From contig CABUKU010000004.1 in assembly GCA_902492205.1 (NCBI GenBank), positions 114,887 to 178,886 on the forward strand: a DNA stretch of 64,000 nucleotides, given 5' to 3'. Positions 28,088 to 37,977 of the stretch are shown in pieces. Under the pieces are notes generated by a model, which saw nothing but the letters and a program-made list of their open reading frames with translations, was not told the origin of the DNA and ran no database searches. Origin of the DNA: an uncultured Bacteroides sp. (GTDB taxonomy: Bacteria > Bacteroidota > Bacteroidia > Bacteroidales > Bacteroidaceae). Both the position numbers and the translations under genes were made by a program. The first letter of the stretch is position 1; each line of letters starts with the position of its first letter.

Positions 28088-28582
28088 TTATTTAATTTTA
28101 GTAATGGTATAGTTCAAATTAGATTGAGCTGGTTGGAAATCTTCACCAACTAAAGTTAATGTGCTATCTGTTGCAACAAGGAAGTTGATTGATTCTTCTC
28201 CGTCAGTTGGTACTAACTGGTAAACTGTTGCTTTTTTGTTTTTAGGAGTCCCGTGCAGGGTAACTTTCTTTCCTTTGCTTTTGAAAGTTTTATCTTTACC
28301 ATTGTCAGCTCCGAGGTATGTCATTGATAACTGATATAGCCCATCACCTCCAATGCTGTCTTCATCTGTTTGAATTACCAGATTGTAGCGGATTCCTTCG
28401 CAATCTGCTGCCGGAAGTACGCCTTCATAAGTTTCGGAAACCATTCCTTCAAGAGTTGAATCAGGAGCAATAACAATACTGTCTTCTACAATTTCTGACT
28501 CAATTACTTCCGCTTTATTTCCTTTTGACTGGCAGGAAAGTACCAATACCGCAGTGGCAAATACAAATACTAATTTTTTCAT
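28088..28582 (-). CDS. NlpE-like lipoprotein
   Basis: The 164-residue lipoprotein (VLSC lipobox, Cys17) has a NlpE N-terminal-type domain: SETYEGVLPAADCEGIRYNLVI, then GLYQLSMTYLG and a YQLVP/INFL strand pair. Escherichia NlpE senses surface attachment and envelope stress; its metal-linked CxxC in this motif is here AxxC (PAADC), so one Cys is lost. It is 27 bp downstream of the CNNM/CBS membrane protein gene and shares its terminator, which suggests a two-gene unit. The role is unknown. Confidence 0.75.
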   Translation of the reverse strand: MKKLVFVFATAVLVLSCQSKGNKAEVIESEIVEDSIVIAPDSTLEGMVSETYEGVLPAADCEGIRYNLVIQTDEDSIGGDGLYQLSMTYLGADNGKDKTFKSKGKKVTLHGTPKNKKATVYQLVPTDGEESINFLVATDSTLTLVGEDFQPAQSNLNYTITKIK

Positions 28583-28609
28583 TGCTAAGTTCTTAAATTA
28601 AACGGTTAA

Positions 28610-29902
28610 TTAATTCTCTTCATCTTTCTTTATAACTAAGAGTTTATCTACTCTTCCATTGTCCATATCCATTATTTCAAACTGAAGATTTTTGTACGTG
28701 AATATATCGCCTGCTTTGGGAATTCTTCCAATTTTAAACATTGCTAAGCCTCCCACAGTCGTAAAATCTTCTGTTTCTAAATCATCATAATAAAAGACGC
28801 CCATTTCTTCCATAAAATCATCCATGTTCATAGAACCTTCTACAAGGAATGAACCATCTTGGCGCTTAACGATTTCTTCTTCTTCAATTTCATTCTCTTC
28901 CAATATATCCCCGAAGATACTTTCTGTTAAATCATGCAGTGTTATAATACCTTCTGTTCCTCCATATTCATTAACAACAACTCCGAACTTGTTTTTGTTC
29001 TTCTTGAAAATCTCTAATACCTTTTTTGCATAAAGACTTTCAGGAATAAAGAGCGGAGGTTGAGCAATGCTTTGTAAATCGAATTTCTTATCGCTGCCAA
29101 TTAAAAGGATAATATCTTTTACTGATACTACACCGATGATATTATCCATTGATTTATCTAATAACAAATATTTGCTGAAATGTTTTTGATCTATGATGTT
29201 TAATACTTCTTTTTCAGTATTATTAATATAAAGTGCAATGACATCCGTGCGGTGTGTCATTAGGTCGTTTGCCCGTTTGTCGGCAAAGCGAAATACATCT
29301 TTCAGCATTTCGGTCTCTTCTTTGTCAATAATTCCTTGTTCAGAACTTTGATGCAGGATCATTTTTAGTTCGTCTTGCGTTAATGAACGTTCTTCACTAC
29401 CATTTACCCCTATAATTTTATTCATTAATTTAGTGGATAAACTTAATAAGGCTACAAACGGATAAGAGATTTTAGTCAGTAAGATCATAAACGGACTAAG
29501 TATGGTTGCATACTTTTCCGGATTACTTAGCGCCATAGACTTAGGAACTAATTCTCCCACTATCAATGAAAGGTAAGTGATGACAGCCACGACGACAATG
29601 AGAGATACGTCTTTTGCATGACTTCCTACCATGGGAAGCTTTTCAAAGAAAGGTACTAAATCGTCGGCTATGGCTACTCCTCCGAAAGCACCCGAAACAA
29701 TCCCGATAAGAGTAATCCCGATTTGTATAGTTGAAAGGAACTTTTCCGGTTCTTCCAATTGTTTCAGCACTCCTTTGGCTGATTTGTTTCCTTTGCCCGC
29801 AAGGCTTTCAAGACGTGCTTTACTTGATGAAACGAGAGCTATCTCATACATGGCAAATATACCATTGAGAACTAAAAGAAGCAATATAATTGCAAATTCC
29901 AT
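28610..29902 (-). CDS. CNNM/CorC-type membrane protein with CBS domains (hemolysin family)
   Basis: The 430-residue inner-membrane protein has an N-terminal DUF21/CNNM transmembrane region (residues 1-190; GEL VPKSMALSNPEKYA motif near 120), paired CBS domains (about 200-330; RTDVIALYIN, FGVVVNEYGGTEGIITLHDL) and a C-terminal CorC_HlyC domain (about 345-425; DGSFLVEGSMNMDDF). Members act in magnesium or cobalt efflux/homeostasis; the hemolysin name is historical. The NlpE-like gene follows 27 bp later. Confident family call. Confidence 0.9.
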   Translation of the reverse strand: MEFAIILLLLVLNGIFAMYEIALVSSSKARLESLAGKGNKSAKGVLKQLEEPEKFLSTIQIGITLIGIVSGAFGGVAIADDLVPFFEKLPMVGSHAKDVSLIVVVAVITYLSLIVGELVPKSMALSNPEKYATILSPFMILLTKISYPFVALLSLSTKLMNKIIGVNGSEERSLTQDELKMILHQSSEQGIIDKEETEMLKDVFRFADKRANDLMTHRTDVIALYINNTEKEVLNIIDQKHFSKYLLLDKSMDNIIGVVSVKDIILLIGSDKKFDLQSIAQPPLFIPESLYAKKVLEIFKKNKNKFGVVVNEYGGTEGIITLHDLTESIFGDILEENEIEEEEIVKRQDGSFLVEGSMNMDDFMEEMGVFYYDDLETEDFTTVGGLAMFKIGRIPKAGDIFTYKNLQFEIMDMDNGRVDKLLVIKKDEEN

Positions 29903-30011
29903 ATAGATTTATGTTGATTATAATTCTCACGAAAATTAATAGATATATTGATTCTGTGCAAGAACACAATTCATTTCTTAATGTTTATTTGCTAAAAGAG
30001 CTTTAGTCTCA

Positions 30012-32372
30012 TTAAAATTCAACAGTTATTCCCAATGTCGGAAGGATGGTGCCGCTTTTCTGTTCGATGTACTTCATCTTGTAACGTTTCCTGTCATTAG
30101 CATCTATTTCTCCTGTACTCATTAATACGTCAGGACGTTTAAACTTACTGTTAGTGATATTCTGTAAATCCAGATAAACCCCTAACATGCAATGTTTAAT
30201 GTAGAATGTTTTGTCAACTCTGACATCTAATTGTCCGTATGTCGGCAATCTTCCGGTGTTGTATTCTGTATAATCATAATAGGGCTTTCCTTGAGCATCC
30301 CATGCTTCGATTAGTGAGGATTTATCTATATTATAGGGAGTATAAGGTGCACCTCCGATACAACTGACTTTCATGCCGAAACTCCAGTTATGCTTAAAAT
30401 AATAAGTGCCGCTAACATTTAAAATATATTTGTTGTCCCAAGCTGAAGGGATATATTCTTCATTCTTATTGCTGCGGTACTCACTTTTGAATAAAGTGAA
30501 TGAAGAAGCAAGGTTGAGTTTTTTGATAATAAGCCACTTCATTAACAACTCTACTCCATAAGAACGTCCTTGTGCTGCCGATATTAACGCTTCATTTCCT
30601 ATTACCCCATAATCATCTCCCTTGCACATGAGAGGAATACCGTCTGATATGGAAAGAGGTACTTTATTGTATTTCTTATAAAACACTTCTGCCGATAATT
30701 CCAGATTTGCTCCTTTTTGATATGAAATTCCTCCACTTGTTTGGTCAACGGTCATATAGCGGAGATCTTTGTTGATTAATTTATCATTTTCTTTGAATCC
30801 TAGTGCAGTATAAGGGGGCAACTGATAATATCTTCCTACATTCCCGCTGAGGTATAAATTATCAATGATTTTATAAGAAAGAGATAAACGTGGGGATAGT
30901 TGGTCATATAAATGTTTCATCCCGGAAGAATAATTGCATGCATCTCCTCTTACCCCTATTGAAGCGGTTAATCGTTCATCCGGGGATTCATAGGTCATAC
31001 TTCCGAAAACTCCCCATTGCCACATACCTATATTAGTATAATAACTGAATTCCTTTGTGTTGTTTTGGAATATGCGTTGAAAAGATGTGTTTTTATACTG
31101 TGCATAATCTAAATTAATACCCAGATTTACTTTCCATACTCCGAATGATGAGGTGTTTTCCATGCGGAGTTTGGAACCTTGTTCCACGGAACGCAGTTTG
31201 AGTGACAGGTTATCTTCACTGCTTTCATCATTTCCTTTGTATTTGGTGTTGCGGTTATTCAGGTAGCTGTGACTAATGGTGATTGTTTGTATATGCTTTC
31301 CGGCGTAATGTTTATAGACAGTACCAAAAGTAAATGTTTCCTGTTGTATTTTTGGTAAGTAGCTTAATATATATTCGGAATCCTCTCTGTCTCCATCAAA
31401 GTTCAGGCGCATGTTATCAATTCCTCCCAATCCAAGTATGGTAAGTTCATTATGAGAATTAAAACGTGTTTTTACTTTAAACTGTGCATCGGTAAAGGTA
31501 GGCAAGAAAGGCAGTCCCAGCATTTTGAACAATAACTGCAAATAAGATTGCCTGACAGAAACAAGATAAGTTGTTTTCTTTCCTATGTGGCCGTTAGATG
31601 CCAAAGAAACTTCGGAAGCTCCGAGAGTCGCTTTTACAGAGTTTTTATCCATGTCTCCGTCCCGCAACTTAAAGTCAAGTACGGAACTGAGAGTATTTCC
31701 TTTGTTGACAGGAAATGCGCCTGTATAGAAATTAACTTCCCGTATAAGGTCGGCATTGATAATTCCTACCGGACCACCCGATGCTCCTTGTGTGCTGAAA
31801 TGATTGATATTAGGTATCTCTATGCCGTCCAGATAAAAACTGTTTTCAGACGGACCTCCTCCACGTACAATCAAGTCATTACGATAACCGGCCGGTGAGA
31901 ATGCTACTCCGGGATAGGATTGTACAATGCGTGAAATATCACGGTTGGCTCCCGGACTCTTTTCTATTTCTTGTAAACCAATGATGCGTAGACTTACCGG
32001 GCTTTCGGGTATTTTCCTGAATGTGGAGGCCGTCACGCTTACTTCTCCCAGTTCGGTTGTGTTTTCTTCCAATTCTGCATTTATGCGTAAATCTTTTGTT
32101 GACAGGATATACTCCGGGGTGACAGTTGTTTTGTAACCAATAGAAGAAATTTGTAATCTGTAAATTCCCGGACTGACATTTTCTATTAAGAAATTACCGA
32201 TAGAATCTGTTGTTGTTCCTGTGCCTGTTCCATAAATTAAGATATTGGCATACGGTATAGGGATACGTTTTGCCTTATCAATTACATTTCCTTTTATGGA
32301 ATGCTTTGTCTGTGCATTACCAACGGTTATTGCACATGTAAATATGAATAAAAGACAGAATAATTGTCTCAT
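30012..32372 (-). CDS. TonB-dependent receptor (CarboxypepD_reg-like, FepA-type plug)
   Basis: The 786-residue outer-membrane protein has a signal peptide ending VGNAQ, a carboxypeptidase-like domain (SIKGNVIDKAKRIPIPYANI), a plug (SRIVQSYPGVAFSPAGYRNDLIVRGGGPSENSFYLDGIEIPNINH) and a barrel ending in GITVEF. Plug features are those of the siderophore/small-ligand receptors, not SusC. It starts 4 bp after the stop of a PAS histidine kinase gene, which is an odd partner. No SusD or periplasmic binding protein lies nearby. Ligand unknown. Confidence 0.88.
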   Translation of the reverse strand: MRQLFCLLFIFTCAITVGNAQTKHSIKGNVIDKAKRIPIPYANILIYGTGTGTTTDSIGNFLIENVSPGIYRLQISSIGYKTTVTPEYILSTKDLRINAELEENTTELGEVSVTASTFRKIPESPVSLRIIGLQEIEKSPGANRDISRIVQSYPGVAFSPAGYRNDLIVRGGGPSENSFYLDGIEIPNINHFSTQGASGGPVGIINADLIREVNFYTGAFPVNKGNTLSSVLDFKLRDGDMDKNSVKATLGASEVSLASNGHIGKKTTYLVSVRQSYLQLLFKMLGLPFLPTFTDAQFKVKTRFNSHNELTILGLGGIDNMRLNFDGDREDSEYILSYLPKIQQETFTFGTVYKHYAGKHIQTITISHSYLNNRNTKYKGNDESSEDNLSLKLRSVEQGSKLRMENTSSFGVWKVNLGINLDYAQYKNTSFQRIFQNNTKEFSYYTNIGMWQWGVFGSMTYESPDERLTASIGVRGDACNYSSGMKHLYDQLSPRLSLSYKIIDNLYLSGNVGRYYQLPPYTALGFKENDKLINKDLRYMTVDQTSGGISYQKGANLELSAEVFYKKYNKVPLSISDGIPLMCKGDDYGVIGNEALISAAQGRSYGVELLMKWLIIKKLNLASSFTLFKSEYRSNKNEEYIPSAWDNKYILNVSGTYYFKHNWSFGMKVSCIGGAPYTPYNIDKSSLIEAWDAQGKPYYDYTEYNTGRLPTYGQLDVRVDKTFYIKHCMLGVYLDLQNITNSKFKRPDVLMSTGEIDANDRKRYKMKYIEQKSGTILPTLGITVEF

Positions 32373-32376
32373 TTGT

Positions 32377-34776
32377 TTATATTATTTTCATCGTACTTGT
32401 AGATGTATCAGGAATGATGAACCAAAAAGTACTTCCTTTACCGACTTCGGATTTCACTCCTATTTTCCCTCCTAAATGCTGTATGATAGTTTGGCAAATG
32501 GAAAGACCTAGGCCAGTTCCCTGTACAAAACTATCAAATTTCGCAAACCGGGTAAATACATGAGGGATATTTTCTTTTGAGATTCCTTTTCCAGTATCTG
32601 CTACATAAAAACGCAATCCTTCTTCCGTATGTTCATACCCCATTCTTATAACTCCTTTCGTCGTGAATTTACAGGCATTGCTTAAAAAGTTTGAGATTAC
32701 TTGGGTTAGTCTGTTCTTCTCCGAACGAATGATGCATGACTGGTCCGGCAACTCACAGATAAGTTCCACTCCTTCTTTTACCCTGCAATTGTATACTTGT
32801 TCCAAATTGTAGAATAAAGATACAATATCTATATTTGAATATACAAAATCAAGTTGTCCTGCTTCTATTTTTGATAAATCGAGTATGTCATTAATTAGTT
32901 GGAGCAGCAAATCATTATTGGCTTCAATGATTTTGCAATATTCTTCAGTCTCATCTTTATCTTCCGTATGAGCTACAAGATTGGAGAAACCGACAATTGC
33001 ATTCAAAGGTGTACGTATTTCATGGCTCATATTTGCAAGGAAAGCGCTTTTCAGTCTGTTGGATTCTTCCGCTTTATCCCTTAAAAGAATCAGTTCATCA
33101 GTCATGTTTTTCAAGTCTGTGATGTCTCGTCTTAAACCTGTAAGCTTGGCTACTTTACCATTTTTATCATGTTCATAAACTACTGCATGCATTTCGAACC
33201 ATCTGTATCCATTTTCTCTTAAATTTACTCTTCCTTGAATATCTGCCACTTCAATGATTCCTTCCACCATTTTTTGTAATGCTTCTGTGAGGTATATCCT
33301 ATCCTCCGGTATCATTAAAGAAAGGAAGTTTTCTAAAGACATGCCATTATATAAAACAGAATCAGGATTAGAAGAGAAGAACATTTGTGTTGCCACATCA
33401 TATTCCCATAATAAAATACCACCCGATTGAATGACAAGATCGGATTTGAAAATATAATCTTTCAGTTTATACTCGGTCTCTACTTCGTTGGTGATATTTT
33501 TCTCTGTCCCGATAATCTGATATATTTTTTGGGTTTGAGGCGATTTGATGGCAATAGCGTAAGTTTCATACCATTGGAAGCCGTTTCCACGGTTAAATCT
33601 GAATATTTCTTTCAGGTTTTCTTTTTCTCCGGAAGATAGAGCGTTCATGAATGTCTGATACTTCTCTCTGTCATCCGGGTGTAATAACTTGAATCCTTCT
33701 TCATAACTCAGTCCCTGTCCCGCCACTGTGTTATTATACAGTGAATTGAAATAACGTGTTTCAACATCATAAATCCATGCAGACAACTTCCCGGCATCCA
33801 GTGCTATGGAAATTTCTTTTCGTATCTTTTCTAACTCAATCTCTTTTTTGCGGATTTCTGTTGTATCTACAAGTACGGATACTATGTATTTGGTATTGTC
33901 ATTGTTGGTCAGGCATATTTTACTGGCAATTCCCCAGCGGTATGGTTGTTGATTTTCATCATACATAATCCTTTCAAATGTGAGAGACTCTTTGGTGGTC
34001 AGTAAAAGCTCATCTTCTTTGCGATACACATCTGCCAGCGGATCATTCATCTCGAAATCATTCTTACCTATAATGAGTTGTGTTTCATCGTTATAGAATT
34101 CGCGTGCTTTCCCATTATAGAAGATGTATTTATAATCATCCGATGCATTCTTAACGACTAATCCCACCGGTAAGTGTTCTATGATAGATTGAAGGAATGT
34201 TTTTAATTTTAAGATTTCCCGTTCTGCGATTTCATGCTTTGTGTTGTCATGGGCAAAGCATATTATCTGATTTTTCTCATAAGGCACAGCCCTTACTTTT
34301 GCATAGTAGTTTTTTTTATTGCTGGTAACTGTATAGCGGAAGCTATTGGCTTTCTTTGTTTGCAAGGTCTTTAAGATGTTTTCTTCTATTATTTGTGCCG
34401 CCTCAATAAATCCGGGTTGCATTTTTCCGAGATCTTTGATACCGGCTCCGATGAGCATTTCCGGTTTAAGCCCAAGTAATACTTTCTCCAGTGGATTGAT
34501 GATTTCTGTGATAATCAGGTCTGAATTAAGTATCACTGCCATGTCGGGCATGGAAGATAATAAATTCTTCATTTGCCGGTTAGCCTTTTTATAACTGTTT
34601 TCTTTGTGTATCCGATAGAACGTTGTGATAAAAAGAATTATAATCAATAGAATAGTAGCAGAGAGTATATAAATATTTCCCATATTGTGTCTGTCTTCGG
34701 TATTAAGCTCGGTAGCCACCAGGTAAAGTGGAGTGAATAAGCTTATTAACAGCATAATAAATAGTTTGAAATTCAT
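32377..34776 (-). CDS. PAS-domain sensor histidine kinase
   Basis: The protein (about 799 residues from ATG 34776; an upstream TTG at 34785 is also in frame) has an N-terminal signal/TM segment, a second TM at about 35-57, then at least four PAS/PAC units (repeated forms such as YRWGIASKICLTN, RNGNGFQWYETYAIAI, NGYRWFEMHAVVY), a HisKA domain with His near residue 585 (ANMSHEIRTPLNAI) and HATPase_c (NACKFTTKG, ADTGKGISKENI, GTGLGLSICQ). No receiver or DNA-binding domain is fused, and no response regulator lies next to it. A minus TATCTTTG box at 34807-34814 fits the start. It is co-transcribed with a TonB receptor. Confidence 0.92.
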   Translation of the reverse strand: MNFKLFIMLLISLFTPLYLVATELNTEDRHNMGNIYILSATILLIIILFITTFYRIHKENSYKKANRQMKNLLSSMPDMAVILNSDLIITEIINPLEKVLLGLKPEMLIGAGIKDLGKMQPGFIEAAQIIEENILKTLQTKKANSFRYTVTSNKKNYYAKVRAVPYEKNQIICFAHDNTKHEIAEREILKLKTFLQSIIEHLPVGLVVKNASDDYKYIFYNGKAREFYNDETQLIIGKNDFEMNDPLADVYRKEDELLLTTKESLTFERIMYDENQQPYRWGIASKICLTNNDNTKYIVSVLVDTTEIRKKEIELEKIRKEISIALDAGKLSAWIYDVETRYFNSLYNNTVAGQGLSYEEGFKLLHPDDREKYQTFMNALSSGEKENLKEIFRFNRGNGFQWYETYAIAIKSPQTQKIYQIIGTEKNITNEVETEYKLKDYIFKSDLVIQSGGILLWEYDVATQMFFSSNPDSVLYNGMSLENFLSLMIPEDRIYLTEALQKMVEGIIEVADIQGRVNLRENGYRWFEMHAVVYEHDKNGKVAKLTGLRRDITDLKNMTDELILLRDKAEESNRLKSAFLANMSHEIRTPLNAIVGFSNLVAHTEDKDETEEYCKIIEANNDLLLQLINDILDLSKIEAGQLDFVYSNIDIVSLFYNLEQVYNCRVKEGVELICELPDQSCIIRSEKNRLTQVISNFLSNACKFTTKGVIRMGYEHTEEGLRFYVADTGKGISKENIPHVFTRFAKFDSFVQGTGLGLSICQTIIQHLGGKIGVKSEVGKGSTFWFIIPDTSTSTMKII

Positions 34777-34806
34777 GTTTTTCAAGCTTTTAAGATTTTA
34801 CCAGTA

Positions 34807-34814
34807 CAAAGATA
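34807..34814 (-). promoter_or_regulatory. -7 box of kinase-TonB receptor operon
   Basis: TATCTTTG on the minus strand, 30 bp before the ATG at 34776. No clear -33. Confidence 0.45.
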
Positions 34815-34874
34815 ATTATTTATTTTACTTGATTATTTGTATATCTGTTCTTTTCTTCATATAAATTTATTGCT

Positions 34875-34882
34875 TAATTTTG
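34875..34882 (+). promoter_or_regulatory. -7 box of esterase gene
   Basis: TAATTTTG, 53 bp upstream of the ATG at 34936; matches TAnnTTTG. No clear -33. Confidence 0.35.
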
Positions 34883-34935
34883 CAGATATGGTTTCTAAAA
34901 TAATAAAAGTGTAAAATCCAATTATAAGAATAACT

Positions 34936-35742
34936 ATGAAGATTAAATCGCTCCTTTTTCTTGTTCCTTTATTTATTGTAAGCTCTGTTTATGCTGCAAA
35001 AGTTGATACGGTAATGATTCATAGCGATGCTATGAACAAAAAAATTCAAACTGTTATTGTAACTCCTGACGGGAACAAGAAATATCCGGTTGTTTATTTG
35101 CTTCACGGACATGGTGGAAATGCAAAGGCATGGATAAATATAAAACCGGATTTACCAAAGATAGCGGATGAAAAAGGTATTATCTTCGTTTGTCCCGATG
35201 GGAAGAATAGTTGGTATTGGGATAGCCCCAAGAATCCGGCTTATAGATATGAGACTTTTATTTCCGGTGAACTCGTGAAATACGTGGATAGCCATTATAA
35301 TACAGTGGCAGACCGCAAAGGTCGTGCTATTGCGGGGCTGAGTATGGGAGGTCATGGTGCTATGTGGAATGCATTGCGTCACAAGAATGTTTTTGGAGCA
35401 GTGGGAAGCGTAAGCGGAGGTCTGGATATTCGTCCGTTTCCGATGATGTGGAATATGAATGAACAGTTAGGTAAAGAATCAGAGAACAGTGCCGTTTGGG
35501 ATAGTCACACTGTAATTAATCAGATTGGTAATTTGAAGAATGGTGATTTAGCTATTATATTTGATTGTGGATATGATGATTTCTTCTTCGGAGTGAATAA
35601 TAACTTCCATAACAAACTGTTGAAGTATAAAATAGATCACGACTTCATTGCTCGTCCCGGTGGTCACACGGGAGATTATTGGAGCAATGCGATAGATTAC
35701 CAGGTTTTGTTCTTCAAGAAATATTTCGATAAGAACCTTTAA
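34936..35742 (+). CDS. Secreted alpha/beta-hydrolase esterase (feruloyl/D-type esterase family)
   Basis: The 268-residue exported enzyme has a signal peptide ending VYA and the esterase-D/feruloyl-esterase fold: YPVVYLLHGHGGNAKAW (oxyanion segment), GLSMGGHGAMW with nucleophile Ser136, CGYDDFFF with Asp near 214 and PGGHTGDYW with His244. The triad is complete. Family members remove acyl groups from sugars or act on aromatic esters. It is a single gene whose stop codon overlaps the stop of the convergent lipoprotein gene. Substrate unknown. Confidence 0.88.
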   Translation: MKIKSLLFLVPLFIVSSVYAAKVDTVMIHSDAMNKKIQTVIVTPDGNKKYPVVYLLHGHGGNAKAWINIKPDLPKIADEKGIIFVCPDGKNSWYWDSPKNPAYRYETFISGELVKYVDSHYNTVADRKGRAIAGLSMGGHGAMWNALRHKNVFGAVGSVSGGLDIRPFPMMWNMNEQLGKESENSAVWDSHTVINQIGNLKNGDLAIIFDCGYDDFFFGVNNNFHNKLLKYKIDHDFIARPGGHTGDYWSNAIDYQVLFFKKYFDKNL

Positions 35743-36557
35743 TAATAAGAGTATTTGATTTCTCTGGTGTGAGTGCTTCCATAACTCACCGTTTTCTCCA
35801 CGCAAGAGGTTATGTAACCTTTTGTGTTATGTGTGTATGAGTAAGTTATGTATTCGTTTGTTGCTCCTTCGGGAACTACTTTTTCAATTAAATGTTCGGA
35901 GAGCTTTCCTAATATTCCCATGTGGAAAGCAATTCTGTGGAAGTAAAGCGGATAAGCTTCAATAATCACCGGACAAAGGAAATTCCATGTGTTTTCTACA
36001 TCGCTTGCCGTGTAGCTTTTGGAGAAATCCATTCCATATTGCTGAGTAGTTGTTTTTACTATATCATTATCCGTATAGTCTATATTGCACTCACTGTGAA
36101 GGGAGCCGTTATCTTCTTCTATGCCTGCAAGCATTCCTTCGGGGGTATAAGTGAAAGTATAGTGACGGGTTCCGCCGGAACCAAATTCATATAAAACACA
36201 TTTGACAGCTTTACTTTGTTCGTTCAAAGTATAAACAAGCTCATTGCCATTATCTTGTGTGATATTTATTTGTTTCTCACCATAATCTATAATATCTTCT
36301 GTCCGGACGGTATCTTTATCAACGTATGGCGGAAAGCCTGTGGTTGTTGTTATCTGGGTGGTGACAACCTTTGTCAAATGGTTGCCGGTAAAATAGAAAT
36401 CTTCTGTTTTATCGGTCCATCCCAGTTCATATGCAATCTTTTCTGATATGGTCAACTTAATATTTTCCGAGTGCACATCATCCCCTTCATCATTGCAACT
36501 GCATAATGGCAGCAATACACCCAAAAGACATATTGATAAAAGTTTAATGACTCGCAT
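35739..36557 (-). CDS. Lipoprotein, DUF4595-like
   Basis: From the ATG at 36557 the protein has 272 residues and a lipoprotein signal (MRVIKLLSICLLGVLL, Cys in LCSC). The rest is beta-rich with YxYT-type strands (GGTRHYTFTYTPEGMLAGIEEDNGS, YITYSYTHNTKGYITSC), as in DUF4595-like Bacteroidetes surface proteins. I prefer this start to the ATG at 36584 because it opens the lipobox; it overlaps the previous gene by 14 bp. Translation with the S41-like gene is therefore likely coupled. Function unknown. Confidence 0.7.
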   Translation of the reverse strand: MRVIKLLSICLLGVLLPLCSCNDEGDDVHSENIKLTISEKIAYELGWTDKTEDFYFTGNHLTKVVTTQITTTTGFPPYVDKDTVRTEDIIDYGEKQINITQDNGNELVYTLNEQSKAVKCVLYEFGSGGTRHYTFTYTPEGMLAGIEEDNGSLHSECNIDYTDNDIVKTTTQQYGMDFSKSYTASDVENTWNFLCPVIIEAYPLYFHRIAFHMGILGKLSEHLIEKVVPEGATNEYITYSYTHNTKGYITSCVEKTVSYGSTHTREIKYSYY

Positions 36558-37893
36558 TTGTTTCAGTTTCTTCTCCGTCTTCATCTTCTGTTGGTAATCC
36601 GTTGATAATTACATCAATTGTTTTGCTTAATAAAAGTTCTTCGGGATCACCGAGCTCCTTATAAAGGGAATAATCCGTACTTTCGTCCACAGCAAGGGTA
36701 GGAGTGAAACCGTTGTAATAATCCGATTTATCATTCTTGTTGTATAGCATGGCAACCGTGGGGTGAATGATCCACGGATAAGTGTCGCTTTGGATGGCTT
36801 CCGTCATTGCATTATCTCCCGCAGTGGTGCTTCCGATGAGAATGACATTCGCTTCTCCCATATAAGGCAACAAAGCATTAATCAGAGCTTCGCCTGCACC
36901 GGCTGTTTTATTTCCGATGATGACATATATCTTTTTCAGATTAAGATTCGTTCCGCTGCTTGCAAGGTATGTACTTTTATTCTTGTCTTGGTTTTTATCG
37001 TTGTATTTTGCCGTATAAAATATATCGCCTAAAGCTGTGGCGGGAGCTAACATGCTTGTAAACAGACGTGACGTTTCCAGAGAACCGCCTTTGTTGTAGC
37101 GCAAATCAAGGATGAAGTCATTGATATTCCCTTTATAGCTGTTGATGATATTGCCCAGTTCTTTGATATATTCATCAGATTCCGTTGTGCTTCCCGAGAT
37201 AAAGTAGTTATACATTAAATAAGCAGCCTTCTGACCGTTGCTGAGGGAAAGGGTTTTGTTCACCAATACAGGGTTTTGGGATACTTTTCTTGCTGCTTCG
37301 ATAGGAATGACATTCAAGCTGTCCACCACCCAGTCGTAAATAGGTTTTTCGTCTTCACCCATTCCTGTTACCTCATATTTGGCTAGGGTGAAATCCGAAG
37401 CACCGCCCGTTTGCAGCATTTCTTCGTTGTTGGCAGTGATGCGGTAGCCGCCGAATGTTGCCAGCCAATCGCCTCTTTTTATTCCTGCATTGTCTGCCGG
37501 AGAGCCGGGAATGACATATAATATTCTGGCGAAAGAACGGTTTGCGCTTTGTTTTACATAGAGTTTATAGTCGAATCCATAATTCTCTATGGGATTATCT
37601 TCGGGCGTATATCCGGTAGAAGGTTCTATCCACGAATAATTATTGCCGTTTTTGCTGTCATTGCTCGATAAGATGGTGCCGAAGAATACATCGGGTTCTG
37701 CAAAGAAATTCAACTTGCTATCATCCGGTATGTCCTGATACCAATAATAGATGTTGCGCATTTCCTCAACAATCCATTTATTTGCATCAATGCGCGGTTG
37801 ATATTCTATCTGCCTGTCCTGGAAACAGGAAGTGCACATCAGTATTCCTATCAGGCAACTAAAAAGGAGACATATTTGTTTCTTTTTACTCAT
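36544..37893 (-). CDS. S41-peptidase-like lipoprotein with PDZ, nucleophile Ser replaced
   Basis: From the ATG at 37893 the product has 449 residues: a lipoprotein signal (Cys in MCTSC), an N-terminal helical domain, a PDZ domain at about 108-168 (FARILYVIPGSPADNAGIKRGDWLATF) and a C-terminal S41 (tail-specific protease) domain with DLRYNKGG at 263-270. Active S41 enzymes have TASAxE around the nucleophile, whereas here it reads TAGAGE (330-335), so Ser is Gly. The enzyme is probably inactive, or uses another residue. An in-frame start at 38034 is rejected because it spans the cysK promoter and a -7 box at 37914-37921. Confidence 0.85.
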   Translation of the reverse strand: MSKKKQICLLFSCLIGILMCTSCFQDRQIEYQPRIDANKWIVEEMRNIYYWYQDIPDDSKLNFFAEPDVFFGTILSSNDSKNGNNYSWIEPSTGYTPEDNPIENYGFDYKLYVKQSANRSFARILYVIPGSPADNAGIKRGDWLATFGGYRITANNEEMLQTGGASDFTLAKYEVTGMGEDEKPIYDWVVDSLNVIPIEAARKVSQNPVLVNKTLSLSNGQKAAYLMYNYFISGSTTESDEYIKELGNIINSYKGNINDFILDLRYNKGGSLETSRLFTSMLAPATALGDIFYTAKYNDKNQDKNKSTYLASSGTNLNLKKIYVIIGNKTAGAGEALINALLPYMGEANVILIGSTTAGDNAMTEAIQSDTYPWIIHPTVAMLYNKNDKSDYYNGFTPTLAVDESTDYSLYKELGDPEELLLSKTIDVIINGLPTEDEDGEETETNASH

Positions 37894-37913
37894 AAATTTC
37901 TTGGTTGACGGTG

Positions 37914-37921
37914 CAAACATA
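37914..37921 (-). promoter_or_regulatory. -7 box of S41-like gene
   Basis: Minus-strand TATGTTTG, 20 bp before the ATG at 37893. It supports that start. Confidence 0.4.
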
Positions 37922-37977
37922 CACATAAATTCGCTATTTATACCACGATTATGGTATAAAAATGCCCTCTTTACGTG

